A DNA stretch of 64,000 nucleotides, from NCBI GenBank assembly GCA_021613535.1, contig CP075497.1, positions 1,488,001 through 1,552,000 of the forward strand. The letters are read 5' to 3'. The notes under the pieces were generated by a model. The model worked only from the letters and a program-made list of their open reading frames with translations. It did no database searches and had not been told where the DNA came from. The DNA is from Adineta vaga. Taxonomy: Eukaryota; Rotifera. This document shows positions 1-10,722 of this stretch, in pieces. The number at the start of each line of letters is the position of its first letter. Positions within the stretch are counted from its first letter, which is position 1. Made by a program: the position numbers and the translations under genes.

Positions 1-690
1 GATATTTACTGGATAAATAAATTGAGTCAATCACACATTATGTTATATTTATATGTCGGATATTTCTGCCATCTATTATGTACATATTCAATCGGAATAA
101 AGAAATCGTTACAATCACATGTTAATCATTCAGACTACTGCGAACAGTATTTATTAATTTCAATGAATGAAGTTCATAAGCTATTTGCATGCGATAGGTA
201 AACAAAAGATTTTGTATTATTGGTTCGAATAAAAGTCATAATAACGAGAAATAATATAATAACCATCACAATAGACGATTCCGATCGAACTTAAGCATAA
301 AATATACTATTGTGTTCAGCATTGTTGAATCGTTCTACGATATATTATTAACCTTATAATCATTCTTCACTATTTGACACATTTCTAATCTATCCTACAA
401 ACATATAATAAGTTATATTTAACCAAAGGTTGTTTTTTTAAAAAACTATTATTGTAAATCAACACAAAGACTTATTCTAAGACAACGTTGATTGAATGAA
501 AAGGATAAACAACAGATGTGACTACAAGGTCGCTCATCATTGTAAAAAAATAATACTTTTCAAACTATCGATAAACGATTGACAAGAAAAGGAAGAAGAA
601 AACGAAGAGAAATGCAACAGCTGCTTACGGATACTTCGTCTAAGCATTCATTTCTATTACTTATATTTTATATTTGCGGTAAGACGAACA
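1..690. other. AT-rich intergenic region, no gene seen
   Basis: No sustained reading frame or family resemblance is visible on either strand. The last part presumably contains the promoter and 5' UTR of the gene that starts at 691, but no specific element can be identified. Confidence 0.5.
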
Positions 691-2465
691 ATGGATGGAG
701 AAAACGATGAACTATTTGATTCCGATTCCAATAACTATCAATACGATATTCAACAAGCAAACAATGAGGTAAATGATAAAAATAGATTCTTAAAAAAAAG
801 CAAACATTATCTAAACTAGACAACAAGAAGATCAGCAATGACTAGTTCAATTATGGATACAACTTCACCTAATCTAACACCTGATAGACATGGAGTACGT
901 GTTAATTTTCCTTCTTCATTTAATAATGATCGACTTTCACCAATCACACAAACAACTATTATTAAAGGTGAACCTTATTTTAAGGTAATGGCAACGGAAG
1001 ATGAAGTTACAAAACATTTTTATCATAATAAACTACGAACTAATTCGAAAGAAAGAATTCCAAGTGAAGTAGATAGCTTAGAAAATGATTATTCTTCAAA
1101 TTCATTTGTAAGTTATTCAATTAAAAAACGAAATTCTTTCTTAATTTAGTATTCATTTAGAAAGAGAAACAAACTATGTCTACTTCATCTTCACCAATAA
1201 AATCAATTCTAAAGAAACCTCAAAAGAAACGGGAAGAAAATTTTTCAATGCAAAGAACAGATCGTCCTTTGTCTCCATGTCTTTCTTCTTGTTCATCGTT
1301 ACAGAAGAAAGAAAACTCTTTAAAACGTCTTGATTCTAATGAAGTTCCACATCTTGCTGATATAACAGCGAAACAGAATTCTTCTTCCTTATCATCTATT
1401 TATCCTCATTCACTTTTCAGTCAAACAATGAATATATTCGATCCAGATAATTCTTATGCAATATCATCAAGAAATCAAGGACGTTCATCACGACTTCAAT
1501 ATTACATTAAACCATATCGAGGAGAACCTTATCTTCCAACAAAACAACGATCAAGATCACTTTCACGAAATCGATTAACTCAAACATCGACACCATTAAC
1601 TCTTTATTCATCTAATCAATCCATTCAACCATCAACACGACAATCAATAAGAAAACAACAAGTTTCTTGGTCACCCTCAAGACAATGTACTGCTCATCAT
1701 GAAATAAAGAATAACAAAATTCCCATACCTAAAAAAAGGTAATTCATATCTTCAACATTTAATTCATTAGAAATTTCAAATTAATTTAGAAAAAATCCTC
1801 AATCCAGTCCAACTGATAATCTATCTACTTTAAATAATTATTCATCAGTCGTATCAATTCCAATTCGTTTTCGAAAATCTCAATCAACTCAATTTCCATC
1901 TCCATCATCATCATATACAGATTCATATTCTTTTCCTCAACATTCATTAACAACATATCGACCGTTATTACAAATAAGTTATAGAAAGGAAGAGGAAGAA
2001 AAATATTCGAAAAAAACTTATTTTTATAATCAAGAAAAACGACATGATGAAACAATTGAACGATACAATCATTTATTAGAACGAATGCGCATAACAGATA
2101 CTGAACTTCAATCATTATCTCGATCATGGATAAATCCGATGAATAATAATATTCAAGAACGAAGATCTGTCAGTAATAACGATTTATTTTATCCTGAAGT
2201 TTTAGAAACTTACAAAATCGAATTTTTCAATGGTTAATTTCAGATTGAAAGAAAACCTGATCAATCCAATCAATTATTAAAGAAAACAAATGAAAAAAAG
2301 AACGAATTTTTTACACCTATGGTTCTTCAATTATGTCTCATTATTTTGATTATTTGTAATTTAATTGTTGTTTATTTCTTTAATGAAATAAACAATTGGT
2401 GGAATGAAAATATAGCACCAGCATTAACTTTTGAACAATCGAATGAAAATAATTTCAATTTTTAA
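691..2465 (+). CDS. Tail-anchored, Ser/Arg-rich low-complexity membrane protein
   Basis: Five exons can be joined in one frame: 691-768, 820-1107, 1161-1738, 1790-2198 and 2244-2465, with introns of 45-53 bp. The product starts MDGENDELFDSD, is acidic at the N-terminus and then is dominated by Ser, Gln, Arg and Pro, including an RSRSLSRNR stretch. A GEPY motif occurs twice, with a basic context in the second copy. The only membrane segment lies near the C-terminus (MVLQLCLIILIICNLIVVYF) and is followed by a short tail, so the bulk should face the cytosol or nucleoplasm. This is the topology of tail-anchored ER or nuclear-envelope proteins, but no LEM or SUN domain is seen. The last intron uses a weak donor (GTTTTA at 2199). 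Function is unknown. Confidence 0.7.
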
Positions 2466-2888
2466 ATTATTATTTCTATCATTTTTTAAAAGAAGTAGGT
2501 TGAAAAAGAAAATTCAGTGAGTTTATTTTCGATTTCTTCGTTGTTATTATTATTTTTATTTTAGTTGTTTTTAAATTCTCAAGAAGAAATCTGTTGTTCG
2601 ATTTTTCTTAATGATATCTACTTCTATTTATCTTATTATTTATTATTTAATTTAAAAAAAAACATTATTGAACATGAGCATTTTTTGTTAATTCCTTTTT
2701 CTTGTTAATCAATAATACATTTCTTTATTTTCTTTTCATTGAAACTCATTAATTTATATATTTCAAGCTAAATCTTGTTTTAGTGTTTTTCTATTTCATC
2801 AATGTCTTCGAAACTGACTATGAATTTCTATCCACTAAAATACGTTCTTCAATGTTTCAGAAATAGACGAAATCAAGAATTATTCAGC

Positions 2889-3193
2889 ATCTTGAGGGTG
2901 GGATGTGGGTGAGGGTGTTGGAAGGCAAAGAGCAATGTGAGGTTGACTTGGGCCCCTCTATCGCACTGGACACACGAAAAGCGTTCTCAGCGGGAAAGAC
3001 ACCGATTGATAACGATCTGCAAAGCATCTACACCATATAACTTAAATGCACATTTATAATAGTCGACGATACCTTATGTTAGGATATTTCTGGAATTCAA
3101 TACTTTAAAATTCGAGTACTCAAATTCTAAACTGAAACTTTAGAAGTTGAAGAAGTTTAATACTCGAATCGAATTAACGATTTCTACACTACT
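2889..3193 (-). repeat. TGTGGG-associated dispersed repeat, copy 1
   Basis: On the minus strand this begins AGTAGTGTAGAAATCGTTAA at 3193 and ends in a GGGTG-rich tract at 2890-2922 (read on the plus strand). The first roughly 55 bp match the starts of the copies at 6775 and 55447. The tract resembles degenerate TGTGGG telomere units. The sequence at 2930-3060 is unique and less AT-rich than its surroundings. The element end abuts the truncated 5' side of the next F-box relic. Confidence 0.6.
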
Positions 3194-3261
3194 CCTCGTG
3201 TAATACAGAATCGATTTAATCTACCAATTCTTCCTCAAATTTCGACGAAATCAAATGGTTT

Positions 3262-4691
3262 TATCTTGACTCATCAACTGTCAAATCTATTTTATGTCCA
3301 GCTGAATATCCCAGCTTATATGGACTCGATTTGTATAAGATGGGAGACAAATCAGCTAGAATTCTTTTTCATGGCAAGTAAATATCAATACAACTATTAT
3401 GATTATCATCATCACCACAAGAGTCTTAATTTAACTGAGATATTGTAAAACAAATAAAAGAATTTGAAGAAGTTCATAGTTTTGTCCTTTATTATATTTA
3501 GATACAAGATTCTCTGATATCTTTAAGAATCAGATTACACAATTGATTATTGAAATTGATCCGAGTAAAAATGAAATATGGATAATGGAAAGTATATGTA
3601 ATCTTATATTTTCGAAAGTAACTCATTTGACATTTTATAAAACATCGTATGAAGATCTTGTTCGATTATTTTTCGATCTTCCATCCGGGAAGTTATCTTC
3701 TTCAACTCTTACCGCGTTGAACATTCAAGTTCGTACATTCTATGTCGAATTGACTAGAATTTTTCAACTCAACGAACCAATTTCAGAACCAGTTAGTTCT
3801 ACAACATAAAGTTATTTAGATTTTTTAAAATTTTTTCTAGAAAAAAATACCGAATTTGAAGTTCTTTTCGTTGTCATGTCTTCTGGAAGTGTACAACTAC
3901 GATGAGTTAGTTTTACCACTTCTTTATCGAATGACAAATTTAGAAGAACATAGATTGTATCTTTCAATCGATGTTGTTCAAAGATTTATTGATGGAAATA
4001 ATTTAAAAGAAACGATTCTTCACAACATATCATCTTTAAATCAATTTTCATTTCATATTTGTTCTACTTTATTTATCAATAATCAAATGAATTTATCATC
4101 AAATCAAGATATTCAAGAGACATTCATAGATTTTCAGAAAAATCAAATTATATCGTATATTGATTATTTTCCTCAAAGAAATCAAGGACAATATCATATA
4201 CGTTCATATCCATTTCTAATGAAATTTTACCATGATATAACAAATCATTTTCTTGGTGGAATATATATCTATATGTTCGTATGATATCATTATATGATGA
4301 AAAACCGTTAGAACATGAATTTTTTATTCGAATTCTAAAATCTTTTCCATTGTTATAAAAATTAACTTAAAATAATCATTATGCACAAAATCAGAAAAAT
4401 TCCAATCAATTATCAATTGTTAAATACTGTCACCTTACGTATATTGATATGAATGGAGTTCATGATGATTATATCGAAGAATTTATCTGTGATACAAAAA
4501 CATTCTTAAAGAATAATATTACTCTTAGAATCGATTTTCGATCTTTATTTAGAGTAACAGAGAATTGTATAAGAAATGATATGCGAATTAATTGTTCGAA
4601 AATAAATAGAATAGCTTTGTTTGGAATAGAAAATTATTTTCCTTCTGCAAAAATTGTTGATATATCATCAATAGTTATTTTCGTAAAATAA
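3262..4691 (+). pseudogene. F-box-like family relic (bdelloid expanded family)
   Basis: Successive open segments (3266-3448, 3543-3809, 3856-4284, 4449-4691) resemble a large family of F-box/leucine-rich proteins that I recall from rotifer proteomes. Family-like strings are VLPLLYRMTNLEEHRLYLSI, FIDGNN, QNQIISYIDYFP-type segments and DYIEEFICDTKTFLKNNITL. The N-terminal F-box is missing, and the relic begins about 70 bp after the repeat copy ending at 3193. Near 4278 the frame shifts: the family continuation ISLYDEKPLEHEFF is encoded in another frame at about 4279-4360, then stops. The last segment restarts near 4440. Some gaps may be short introns, but the frame change inside a conserved block argues for decay. 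The family assignment is from memory and is moderately certain. Confidence 0.6.
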
Positions 4692-4922
4692 TTTATTTGA
4701 TTTTTTTTACTCAATAAATTATTCTTTGAGAACGTGACGAATATTTTCTTTATTGAAATAAAAACTTACAGGAAACAATCTGATAAAAATTTCCGACTAA
4801 TGATTGATTCACTTTTTTTTTATTTGTAAATAATTGAAAATAATCAATAAATTATGTGAGTCATTTTATGAAAAAATATATTTGATCTTTTCTTGCGTAA
4901 TGAGAAAATATGAGGGAATCAT

Positions 4923-5230
4923 TTATCTTGCTGCTTTTGTCATTTGTGTCGTTTGAATTGGATCAACCCATCGTGTTATGTCCCACGGTGCTACGGAATG
5001 TGATGGAGGTTCTAGAAAAGTTTCTTTTGTATTCAAATTTACTAAAAACAAAATTTTACTTGCACGTATAACAGGTTGCGCTCGATGAGCGGGTGCAGCA
5101 TTTGCATGTCTTTGAGGATGACTATTGAAAATCAATATGAAAATATTAATGAAAAACGATAAAGAACTATTTACTGATTTGCACGTTGACCACGAACCAT
5201 TGGTTTTCCAAAAAACATTCTATAATCCAT
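4923..5230 (-). CDS. Small two-exon hypothetical protein (about 84 aa)
   Basis: An ATG at 5230 (MDYRMFFGKP) opens exon 1 (5230-5175). A 53-bp GT-AG intron (5174-5122) joins it in frame to exon 2 (5121-4923), which ends in TAA. The product is basic, with a His/Ala/Pro-rich middle and a C-terminus containing FLEPPSHSVAPWDITRWVDP. Base composition in exon 2 is richer in G and C than the flanks, as expected for coding DNA here. There is an in-frame stop just upstream, so the start at 5230 (or the Met at 5218) is reasonable. No signal peptide, membrane segment or known domain is seen. It is tail-to-tail with nothing and upstream of the protoglobin pair on the same strand. Function unknown. Confidence 0.4.
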
Positions 5231-5804
5231 TTTTTTCAATGAAGATTCTTTTCTCTATGAATTACGTCAATGATGTGTCTAAAATACGTAATAGAAGAAA
5301 AAGAAAAACATCGACAGACATATTTATATCACACCTGATCAATCATTCAAGCGGAACAATATTTCATGCTGATTTTTGTCTCCTGTCAAACCAATCAGAA
5401 AAAAGATTTCTTATTAAAATGATTCCTTTCAAATTAATTTCTTCAAATATTTTTTGTTTGATGAAAAATATTTATCAAATAATTATTGAAAAAGAAAAAT
5501 TCTCGAATCAATAACATTCTTTCATATCAATAGCGTCATAAAACGTGTTTATGATGTAATTAAATGACAGTACCTTTTTCTTCTGGTCATAATTGTGAAA
5601 ATACCAACTAATATGTAATTATACACAAATATTCATGGATTCTTTTCGATAAATATTGAATAGAAGGAAGTGCAATATATCATCATTTTCTTCGATTTAA
5701 AGTAATGATAATTATCTCAACTCGAGGAAGTTTCAAAGATGTATATAAAATCAAATCAATATAGTCTTTCTTTTATTTTTTAATCTTTAATAAAATAGAA
5801 TTTA

Positions 5805-6446
5805 TTAAACTCCTATACAACCAACTTTCATATTTGGTGAACAATTCATTCCATTTGTATTCGATTGTTTAATATAATGCATTGAAAAGAAATCATTTTG
5901 AATCCAAAAGAATTTACTCAAAGCAAGAGCAGCTAATTTTTTCGTTTCATTATTAATTTGTTGATTTGAAAGAACAACATCAAGAAGAATATGTTCAATA
6001 TAACCAAAGAGAATATTAATATGAATAAAATCAACATCAATTGAATGTGAACCAGCCATTTTCGTATGAATTTTACCAACATAGGATAAATATTCAAGAA
6101 ATGCATCATTCCAAACTTTTTGTCGAAGGATTCTTTTTAGATATTTCGCCAAACTTATTCGACGAAAACACATTTGTTCGGATTGTAATGTTAACTCAGA
6201 TTCATTGATTGTAACTGTGCCATTATATCCAAAATGACGCATAAGAAAGTATCGTTTTGTAATATCGAAATCTAACAGTCGTTGAAATATTTTATCAACA
6301 ATTGTTGGAACTAACTCAGCAGCCATTTTGCCAAGAACATTAAGTATTGCAATATCATCAGTTGTAAAGTTAATAAATTTTGATAAATATTCGAAACGAT
6401 AACGAAGATTTGTTTGAACACCTCTGTTATCAATATGTTGCGTCAT
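5805..6446 (-). CDS. Protoglobin-domain haem protein, copy 1
   Basis: A single exon of 213 aa on the minus strand. The N-terminus has the protoglobin pattern RYRFEYLSKFINFTTDDIAI, followed by helices around residues 35-65 and 95-120. The segment YVGKIHTKMAGSH places His127 at the position of the haem-binding proximal (F8) histidine, and the C-terminus carries the family-like KFFWIQNDFFSMHY. Length is typical of free-standing protoglobins of archaea, bacteria and fungi, which bind O2, CO or NO. No signalling domain is fused. Animals normally lack protoglobins, so transfer from a fungus or bacterium is likely; codon usage already matches its neighbours. A diverged paralogue lies 2.3 kb away on the same strand. 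The exact physiological role (gas sensing, binding or nitric oxide handling) cannot be read from the sequence. Confidence 0.8.
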   Translation of the reverse strand: MTQHIDNRGVQTNLRYRFEYLSKFINFTTDDIAILNVLGKMAAELVPTIVDKIFQRLLDFDITKRYFLMRHFGYNGTVTINESELTLQSEQMCFRRISLAKYLKRILRQKVWNDAFLEYLSYVGKIHTKMAGSHSIDVDFIHINILFGYIEHILLDVVLSNQQINNETKKLAALALSKFFWIQNDFFSMHYIKQSNTNGMNCSPNMKVGCIGV

Positions 6447-6774
6447 ATTTATATGAATATTATTTTGATATTATCATTCTCTGATTATCTGAATGATTCT
6501 CTTGTTTATAACGACTTTGAAATCTTTCATTTCCTTTTCTTTTTCTTTTCATTTATTCGAGCGGAAAAAGATTCATTGACTCTTTTCTTTTAACAGCAAA
6601 ATGTGATTAACAGAAGTGGAAAATATATACTTAAACGAATTATTTTAAACTGAAAATAACCTTTGGAATACTTTTCCCATGGAATTAAATTTGCTTGAGA
6701 TTCCTTTCATAATGAACTCAATTTATTATTCTTATCTTTTTCATATATTCATGTCAAACATTTCGTTCAATCGG

Positions 6775-6904
6775 AGTAGTGTAGAAATCGTTAATTCGAT
6801 TCAAGTATTAAACTTCTTCTTCTACTTCTAAATTTTGATGGTTTCGGTGTGGGTGTAGATGATTAGCTAGTGTTCACCCACACCCACACCCACACCCACA
6901 CCCA
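6775..6904 (+). repeat. TGTGGG-associated dispersed repeat, copy 2 (best telomere-like tract)
   Basis: Starts AGTAGTGTAGAAATCGTTAA at 6775. It contains GGTGTGGGTGTAGATGATTA, then a near-palindromic turn (ATTAGCTAGTG), and then about five units of CCCACA (6876-6904), the complement of TGTGGG. The two G/C-strand arms can fold back on each other. The same arrangement, more degenerate, is seen at 55447-55590. TGTGGG is the telomeric unit reported for bdelloid rotifers, so this is an interstitial telomere-like tract. Confidence 0.65.
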
Positions 6905-6985
6905 GATGTATTCATCTACATATTAGATAATTTATTCTTTGTATACGTATATATTACCGTCGAAATTACATGCTACGGTATAAAT

Positions 6986-7102
6986 ATGCCTTCGAGTGAT
7001 CCAGCAACAGCGTTTAGTTTGGTCTTTAGCATATTGGACGAGGATTTTAAAACGTTCGCACATGAAATTTGGATACTTTCATCATATGTGTACCGCAAGT
7101 GA
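6986..7102 (+). other. Short open frame after the telomere-like tract (38 codons)
   Basis: ATG at 6986 to TGA at 7100-7102 encodes a 38-residue peptide starting MPSSDPATAFSLVFSILDED, with a final basic YRK. Its codon composition looks more coding-like than the flanks, but there is no splice signal or family match that would extend it. It may be a relic of a gene carried by, or cut by, the adjacent repeat. Confidence 0.15.
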
Positions 7103-7268
7103 CCAACCTTTTGATGAAAATTTTAATGAAACTCGCAAAGATTTAAGATATTCTTTATCTTTATAAAAAAAAGATCTTTTCTAGTTTATTTGTTTTTGTT
7201 CTCGTTTATTTTCATTACAGCTCGATTTTTCTTGTGAAATAAATCATGATATTATAAAAATAAATTTT

Positions 7269-7440
7269 CAGAAGGTGATGATGTTGATCATGATCAACAA
7301 ATTAAAACTTATCATAACGATCGTCTTGAAGAATATTCACTTTTATCTAAACAAGACTTTTTTACTTTAGCTGAACGTAATAAAGCCGTTATTCATCATA
7401 CAATTAATAAATGTTTAAAAGAAATAATGAAAATCAAGAT
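7269..7440 (+). pseudogene. Gene relic of unknown family
   Basis: After an acceptor-like TTTTCAG at about 7265-7271 the sequence reads GDDVDHDQQIKTYHNDRLEE and then LLSKQDFFTLAERNKAVIHH, ending in a helical Lys-rich segment. The continuation (NQDHILRNQILINLK) is in a different frame and reaches a stop near 7480. The codon pattern is coding-like, but the exon has no partner. It lies between the two protoglobin copies, inside the duplicated segment. No family is recognised. Confidence 0.35.
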
Positions 7441-8061
7441 CATATACTGAGAAATCAAATCTTGATAAATTTAAAATAAATACGTTATCTGATGCTTTAG
7501 AAACTTTCTTTTCTTTCTTTTGTGTCATTAGAAATATAAACTATCTCTTATTTCTCTTCTTCTTCTTCTTGTTCACTTCTTCGTTTTTCGAGCGGAAGAA
7601 GATTCATTGACTTTTTCTTTAGCGGAGATGATCTTCGAAATACTTCTATTGTTGAAACAATCATTTTCTTTAAATTTCTTTCGTAATGAGAAGCTTTAAT
7701 CAAGTCAATTTATTGTTGTTATATTCGTGACAGACATTTCCTTTAACCATGAGATATATTTTAGTAATGAAGTTTTTTTTTGTCTAGAAGATTTTCGAAT
7801 GAAATTTTCCAATTTAAATAAAATCTAGCTGTTATTTTGAGAAATTATAATCTAATCTCTCATAGTATTTCACTTACACTTAATTTATTCTCCTTGATTC
7901 ATTTATGAATAATATATATATTTACGATCAAAAACAAGGATGTACATAAGAAAAACAATGAATAATACAAGTCTGTTGTTTTCTGATTTAATTCATCTCG
8001 ACATGAAATCATTTTCAAACTATATTTGACTTTTTCATCACAAACTTCTCCAAATATTGAT

Positions 8062-8706
8062 TTAAATTCCTAAACAACCAACTTTCCTATTTGGTAAGCA
8101 ACATTTCATTCCATTTGTATTTGATTGTTCTGTATAATGCATTGAAAAGAAATCATTTTGAATCCAAAAGAATTTGTTTAATGTAAGAACAGCCGATTTT
8201 TTTGTTTCATTATCGATTTGTTGATTTGAAAGAACAACATCAAGAAGAATATGTTCAATATAACTAAATGATATATTAATATGAATAAAATCAACATCAA
8301 TTGAATGTGAACCAGCCATTTTCGTATGAATTTTACCAACATAGGATAAATATTCAAGAAATGCATCATTCCAAACTTTTTGTCGAAGAATTCTTTTCAA
8401 GTATTTTGTCATGCTTGTTCGACGAAAGCACATTTGTTCGGATTGTAATGTTAACTCAGATTCATTGACTGTAACTGTGCCATTATATCCAAAATGACGC
8501 ATAAGAAAGTATCGTTTTGTAATATCGAAATCAAGAAATTTTTGAAAGATTTGATCAACTATATCTGGTAATATTGGAGCTGTAAGTTTACCAATAGTAT
8601 TTAGTATAGCAATATCATTCGTAGTAAAATTAATAAATTTTGATAAATACTCGAAACGATAGCGAAGATTATTTTCTACTAATTTATGATCAATGTGTTG
8701 AGCCAT
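8062..8706 (-). CDS. Protoglobin-domain haem protein, copy 2
   Basis: Single exon, 214 aa if translation starts at the ATG at 8706 (MAQHIDHKLVENNLRYRFEY), which aligns with the start of copy 1. An upstream in-frame ATG at 8745 would add 13 mostly basic residues (MTPRKKRRTFLYV). The centre of the gene (about 8140-8540) is nearly identical to copy 1 (about 5870-6280), including the proximal-His segment VGKIHTKMAGSH. Differences concentrate in the first 70 codons and at the C-terminus (CCLPNRKVGCLGI against CSPNMKVGCIGV). Both end in a Gly-Cys-aliphatic-Gly/Ala-like tail. The uneven divergence suggests gene conversion or selection on the haem pocket. Same foreign-origin argument as for copy 1. 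Confidence 0.8.
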   Translation of the reverse strand: MAQHIDHKLVENNLRYRFEYLSKFINFTTNDIAILNTIGKLTAPILPDIVDQIFQKFLDFDITKRYFLMRHFGYNGTVTVNESELTLQSEQMCFRRTSMTKYLKRILRQKVWNDAFLEYLSYVGKIHTKMAGSHSIDVDFIHINISFSYIEHILLDVVLSNQQIDNETKKSAVLTLNKFFWIQNDFFSMHYTEQSNTNGMKCCLPNRKVGCLGI

Positions 8707-9380
8707 TACATATAAGAAGGTTCTTCGTTTTTTTCTAGGCGTCAATAATTATATATGAAATGTAGAAAGAACAAAGTACCGGGTAGGAAGTAAATAAATC
8801 GTCCAGACTAAACAGAGTGAAGACGAACATGGGCATTATTTCCGGTTGATGGCGAGAGAAAATTTATACTATAGAAATAAAATCAAAGTTTCTTATTCTT
8901 TTTTTTGATTGATGTTAGTAAAAAGAAGAAAAAGATTCTAATTTAACATTCTTTTTCTTTCTTTGAAAAAGAGAAATAGATGGATGCTTTGATAATTTTG
9001 CCAGAAGAATCCAAAGATGAAATTTAACGATAACTAATAATTTATTCGAGATTTTATCTATGAAATTTTAATGAAAAGATCAAATGTACTTGTCATATAT
9101 TCTTTTGAAATGGTGTAACAATGCATGAGTAATAATTTACTCATGTTTATCTCTTTTTTTACTATTCTTTAATGATAATAATTTTCGTCTGATATTTATA
9201 CGGAGTTTTTTATTCATGTATCGATTGAGTTTGGTTATAAATGAGAAAATATAGATCGAAGATACAAGTTTTTCATTTTAATTTACTACTTTCATTGTTT
9301 ATTTCATATTGATCATGATATGATTGCCATAAATCATTTTATTTTAGCATATAAATAATCAAACAAGAAATAATAGTCCT

Positions 9381-9948
9381 TTAACCTTTTCGAAATTTGT
9401 ATTGAAGAGTATTTTTGTTAATACCAGCCTTCATATGAGCAGTCCATCCGTTTTCCAGTTTAAATGTTTTTTCGTGTACTTTATCGGAAAGTGCAGCCCA
9501 TTGATCAATACGCATTGAGAAAGCTGGTTTTCCTCGAAAACGAAATTTCATCGTACTCATTGCACTTCGACTCTTCGCATTAATTTCTTGTCGGCGCTTG
9601 ACTGATTTATAGCGTGGAATAACAACGCGTTGAAATGTATGATCTGGACGTGATTTACCATCCCAATCATAATTATCTACTTCAGAAACTTCAATTTGCA
9701 ATCCACCATTTGAATCGTTGATTAATTCAAGATATGTTGCATGTGATTTTCCCATATGTTTAATATTATCATGAATAGCTTTGAGTATAGGTGTAGCAAG
9801 AGAAGCGATTGCTGGAACAACAGCCCATGCTGCTTCAATATCTTAAATAGGAAAAATCAGATGTTGAATTTCTCTTAATAATAAATTACATACTTTGAAC
9901 AATAATGCTCGTAAATACAATGATAAAAATAATGTATATTGATTTCAT
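9381..9948 (-). CDS. Small secreted protein of unknown family (171 aa)
   Basis: Exon 1 (9948-9894) encodes a signal peptide (MKSIYIIFIIVFTSIIVQ). A 52-bp intron (9893-9842) leads in phase to exon 2 (9841-9381). The mature protein begins near NIEAAWAVVPAIASLATPIL, a hydrophobic, potentially amphipathic helix, followed by a beta-rich, Lys/Arg-rich domain containing KSRPDHTFQRVVIPRY, RFRGKPAFSMRIDQW and ENGWTAHMKAG. No cysteines are seen, which is unusual for an extracellular protein of this size. The arrangement of an N-terminal amphipathic helix before a beta domain resembles some small secreted membrane-active proteins in outline only. No known motif identifies it, and no function is claimed. 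Confidence 0.6.
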
Positions 9949-10529
9949 GTTTTGAGATTAAGAATGATAATTGGTCCTAGTTCTAATGCTATTTATACTG
10001 CTTATAAGAGATATCAACAGTGGGTGGCGAAGAGAAAAGAATTTTGTCTGCATTATGTTAACAGATATGAGAAGGCGAAATATTTATAGAAATCACGTAC
10101 TGAATAATCCTTGAAACGAATAGACAAAAAAAGAACAATCTCTCAATTGACGCTCTTGATGGTTGACCTAGTACAGACGAAAAATGTTTTCTATCTTTCT
10201 TTATATCATGATCTTATATCTTTTCTTGAATATATATAACTTATTCATACACGATAAATGTTCTTGCTAAATCTAATGAAGAATTACTCATTATTAGTAG
10301 GACTGTTTTAAACTGAAATGTATTTTTGTTGTTATCAAGATTATGAAACAAGAACAAACAATAGATAGACAATAACGATTTTTGCAATTAAATTAAACCT
10401 AACCCATGAAATTCTCAACACAATATATAATCAATCCAGGTTTCATGAGGAGGAACAGAAGTATATGTATTCATTTTTGCTGACGTAGTGCTCTATAACC
10501 TGTTGGCATACGATAGTAATAGGTCATCA

Positions 10530-10616
10530 CCATCTTGAGGGTGGAGGTAAGTGTGAGAGTGAGGATAGTATTTTTATACATCAATCTCACTCTCAGTAAT
10601 ATCCTCACATTGACAC
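10530..10616 (+). repeat. Degenerate GGGTG/GAGTG foldback patch
   Basis: Begins ATCTTGAGGGTGG, identical to the start of the tract at 2891. It continues as a GTGAGAGTGAGG strand and, after an AT-rich loop, the complementary CTCACTCTCA and CCTCACATTGACACTC. It looks like a decayed member of the TGTGGG-associated family, without the AGTAGTGTAG end. Confidence 0.4.
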
Positions 10617-10722
10617 TCTTGACTGTTTTTTTATTTCTTGATTTTCAGAATAAAGTCTAAATATAATTAAAAAACAAGTCATTTATCATCCGATTGCGAT
10701 TGTATTGTTTTCGTTTCTTGTT

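Larger units (their letters stand above)
6500..7745. repeat. Duplicated upstream segment of the protoglobin pair
   Basis: The sequence at about 6530-6770 recurs, diverged, at about 7565-7745. Shared landmarks are TTCGAGCGGAA followed by GATTCATTGACT, and later CTTTC[AG]TAATGA and AATTTATT. Together with the two protoglobin genes this marks an old tandem duplication. In the first copy the similarity ends at 6774, where a TGTGGG-associated repeat begins; in the second copy it continues without that repeat. Confidence 0.5.
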
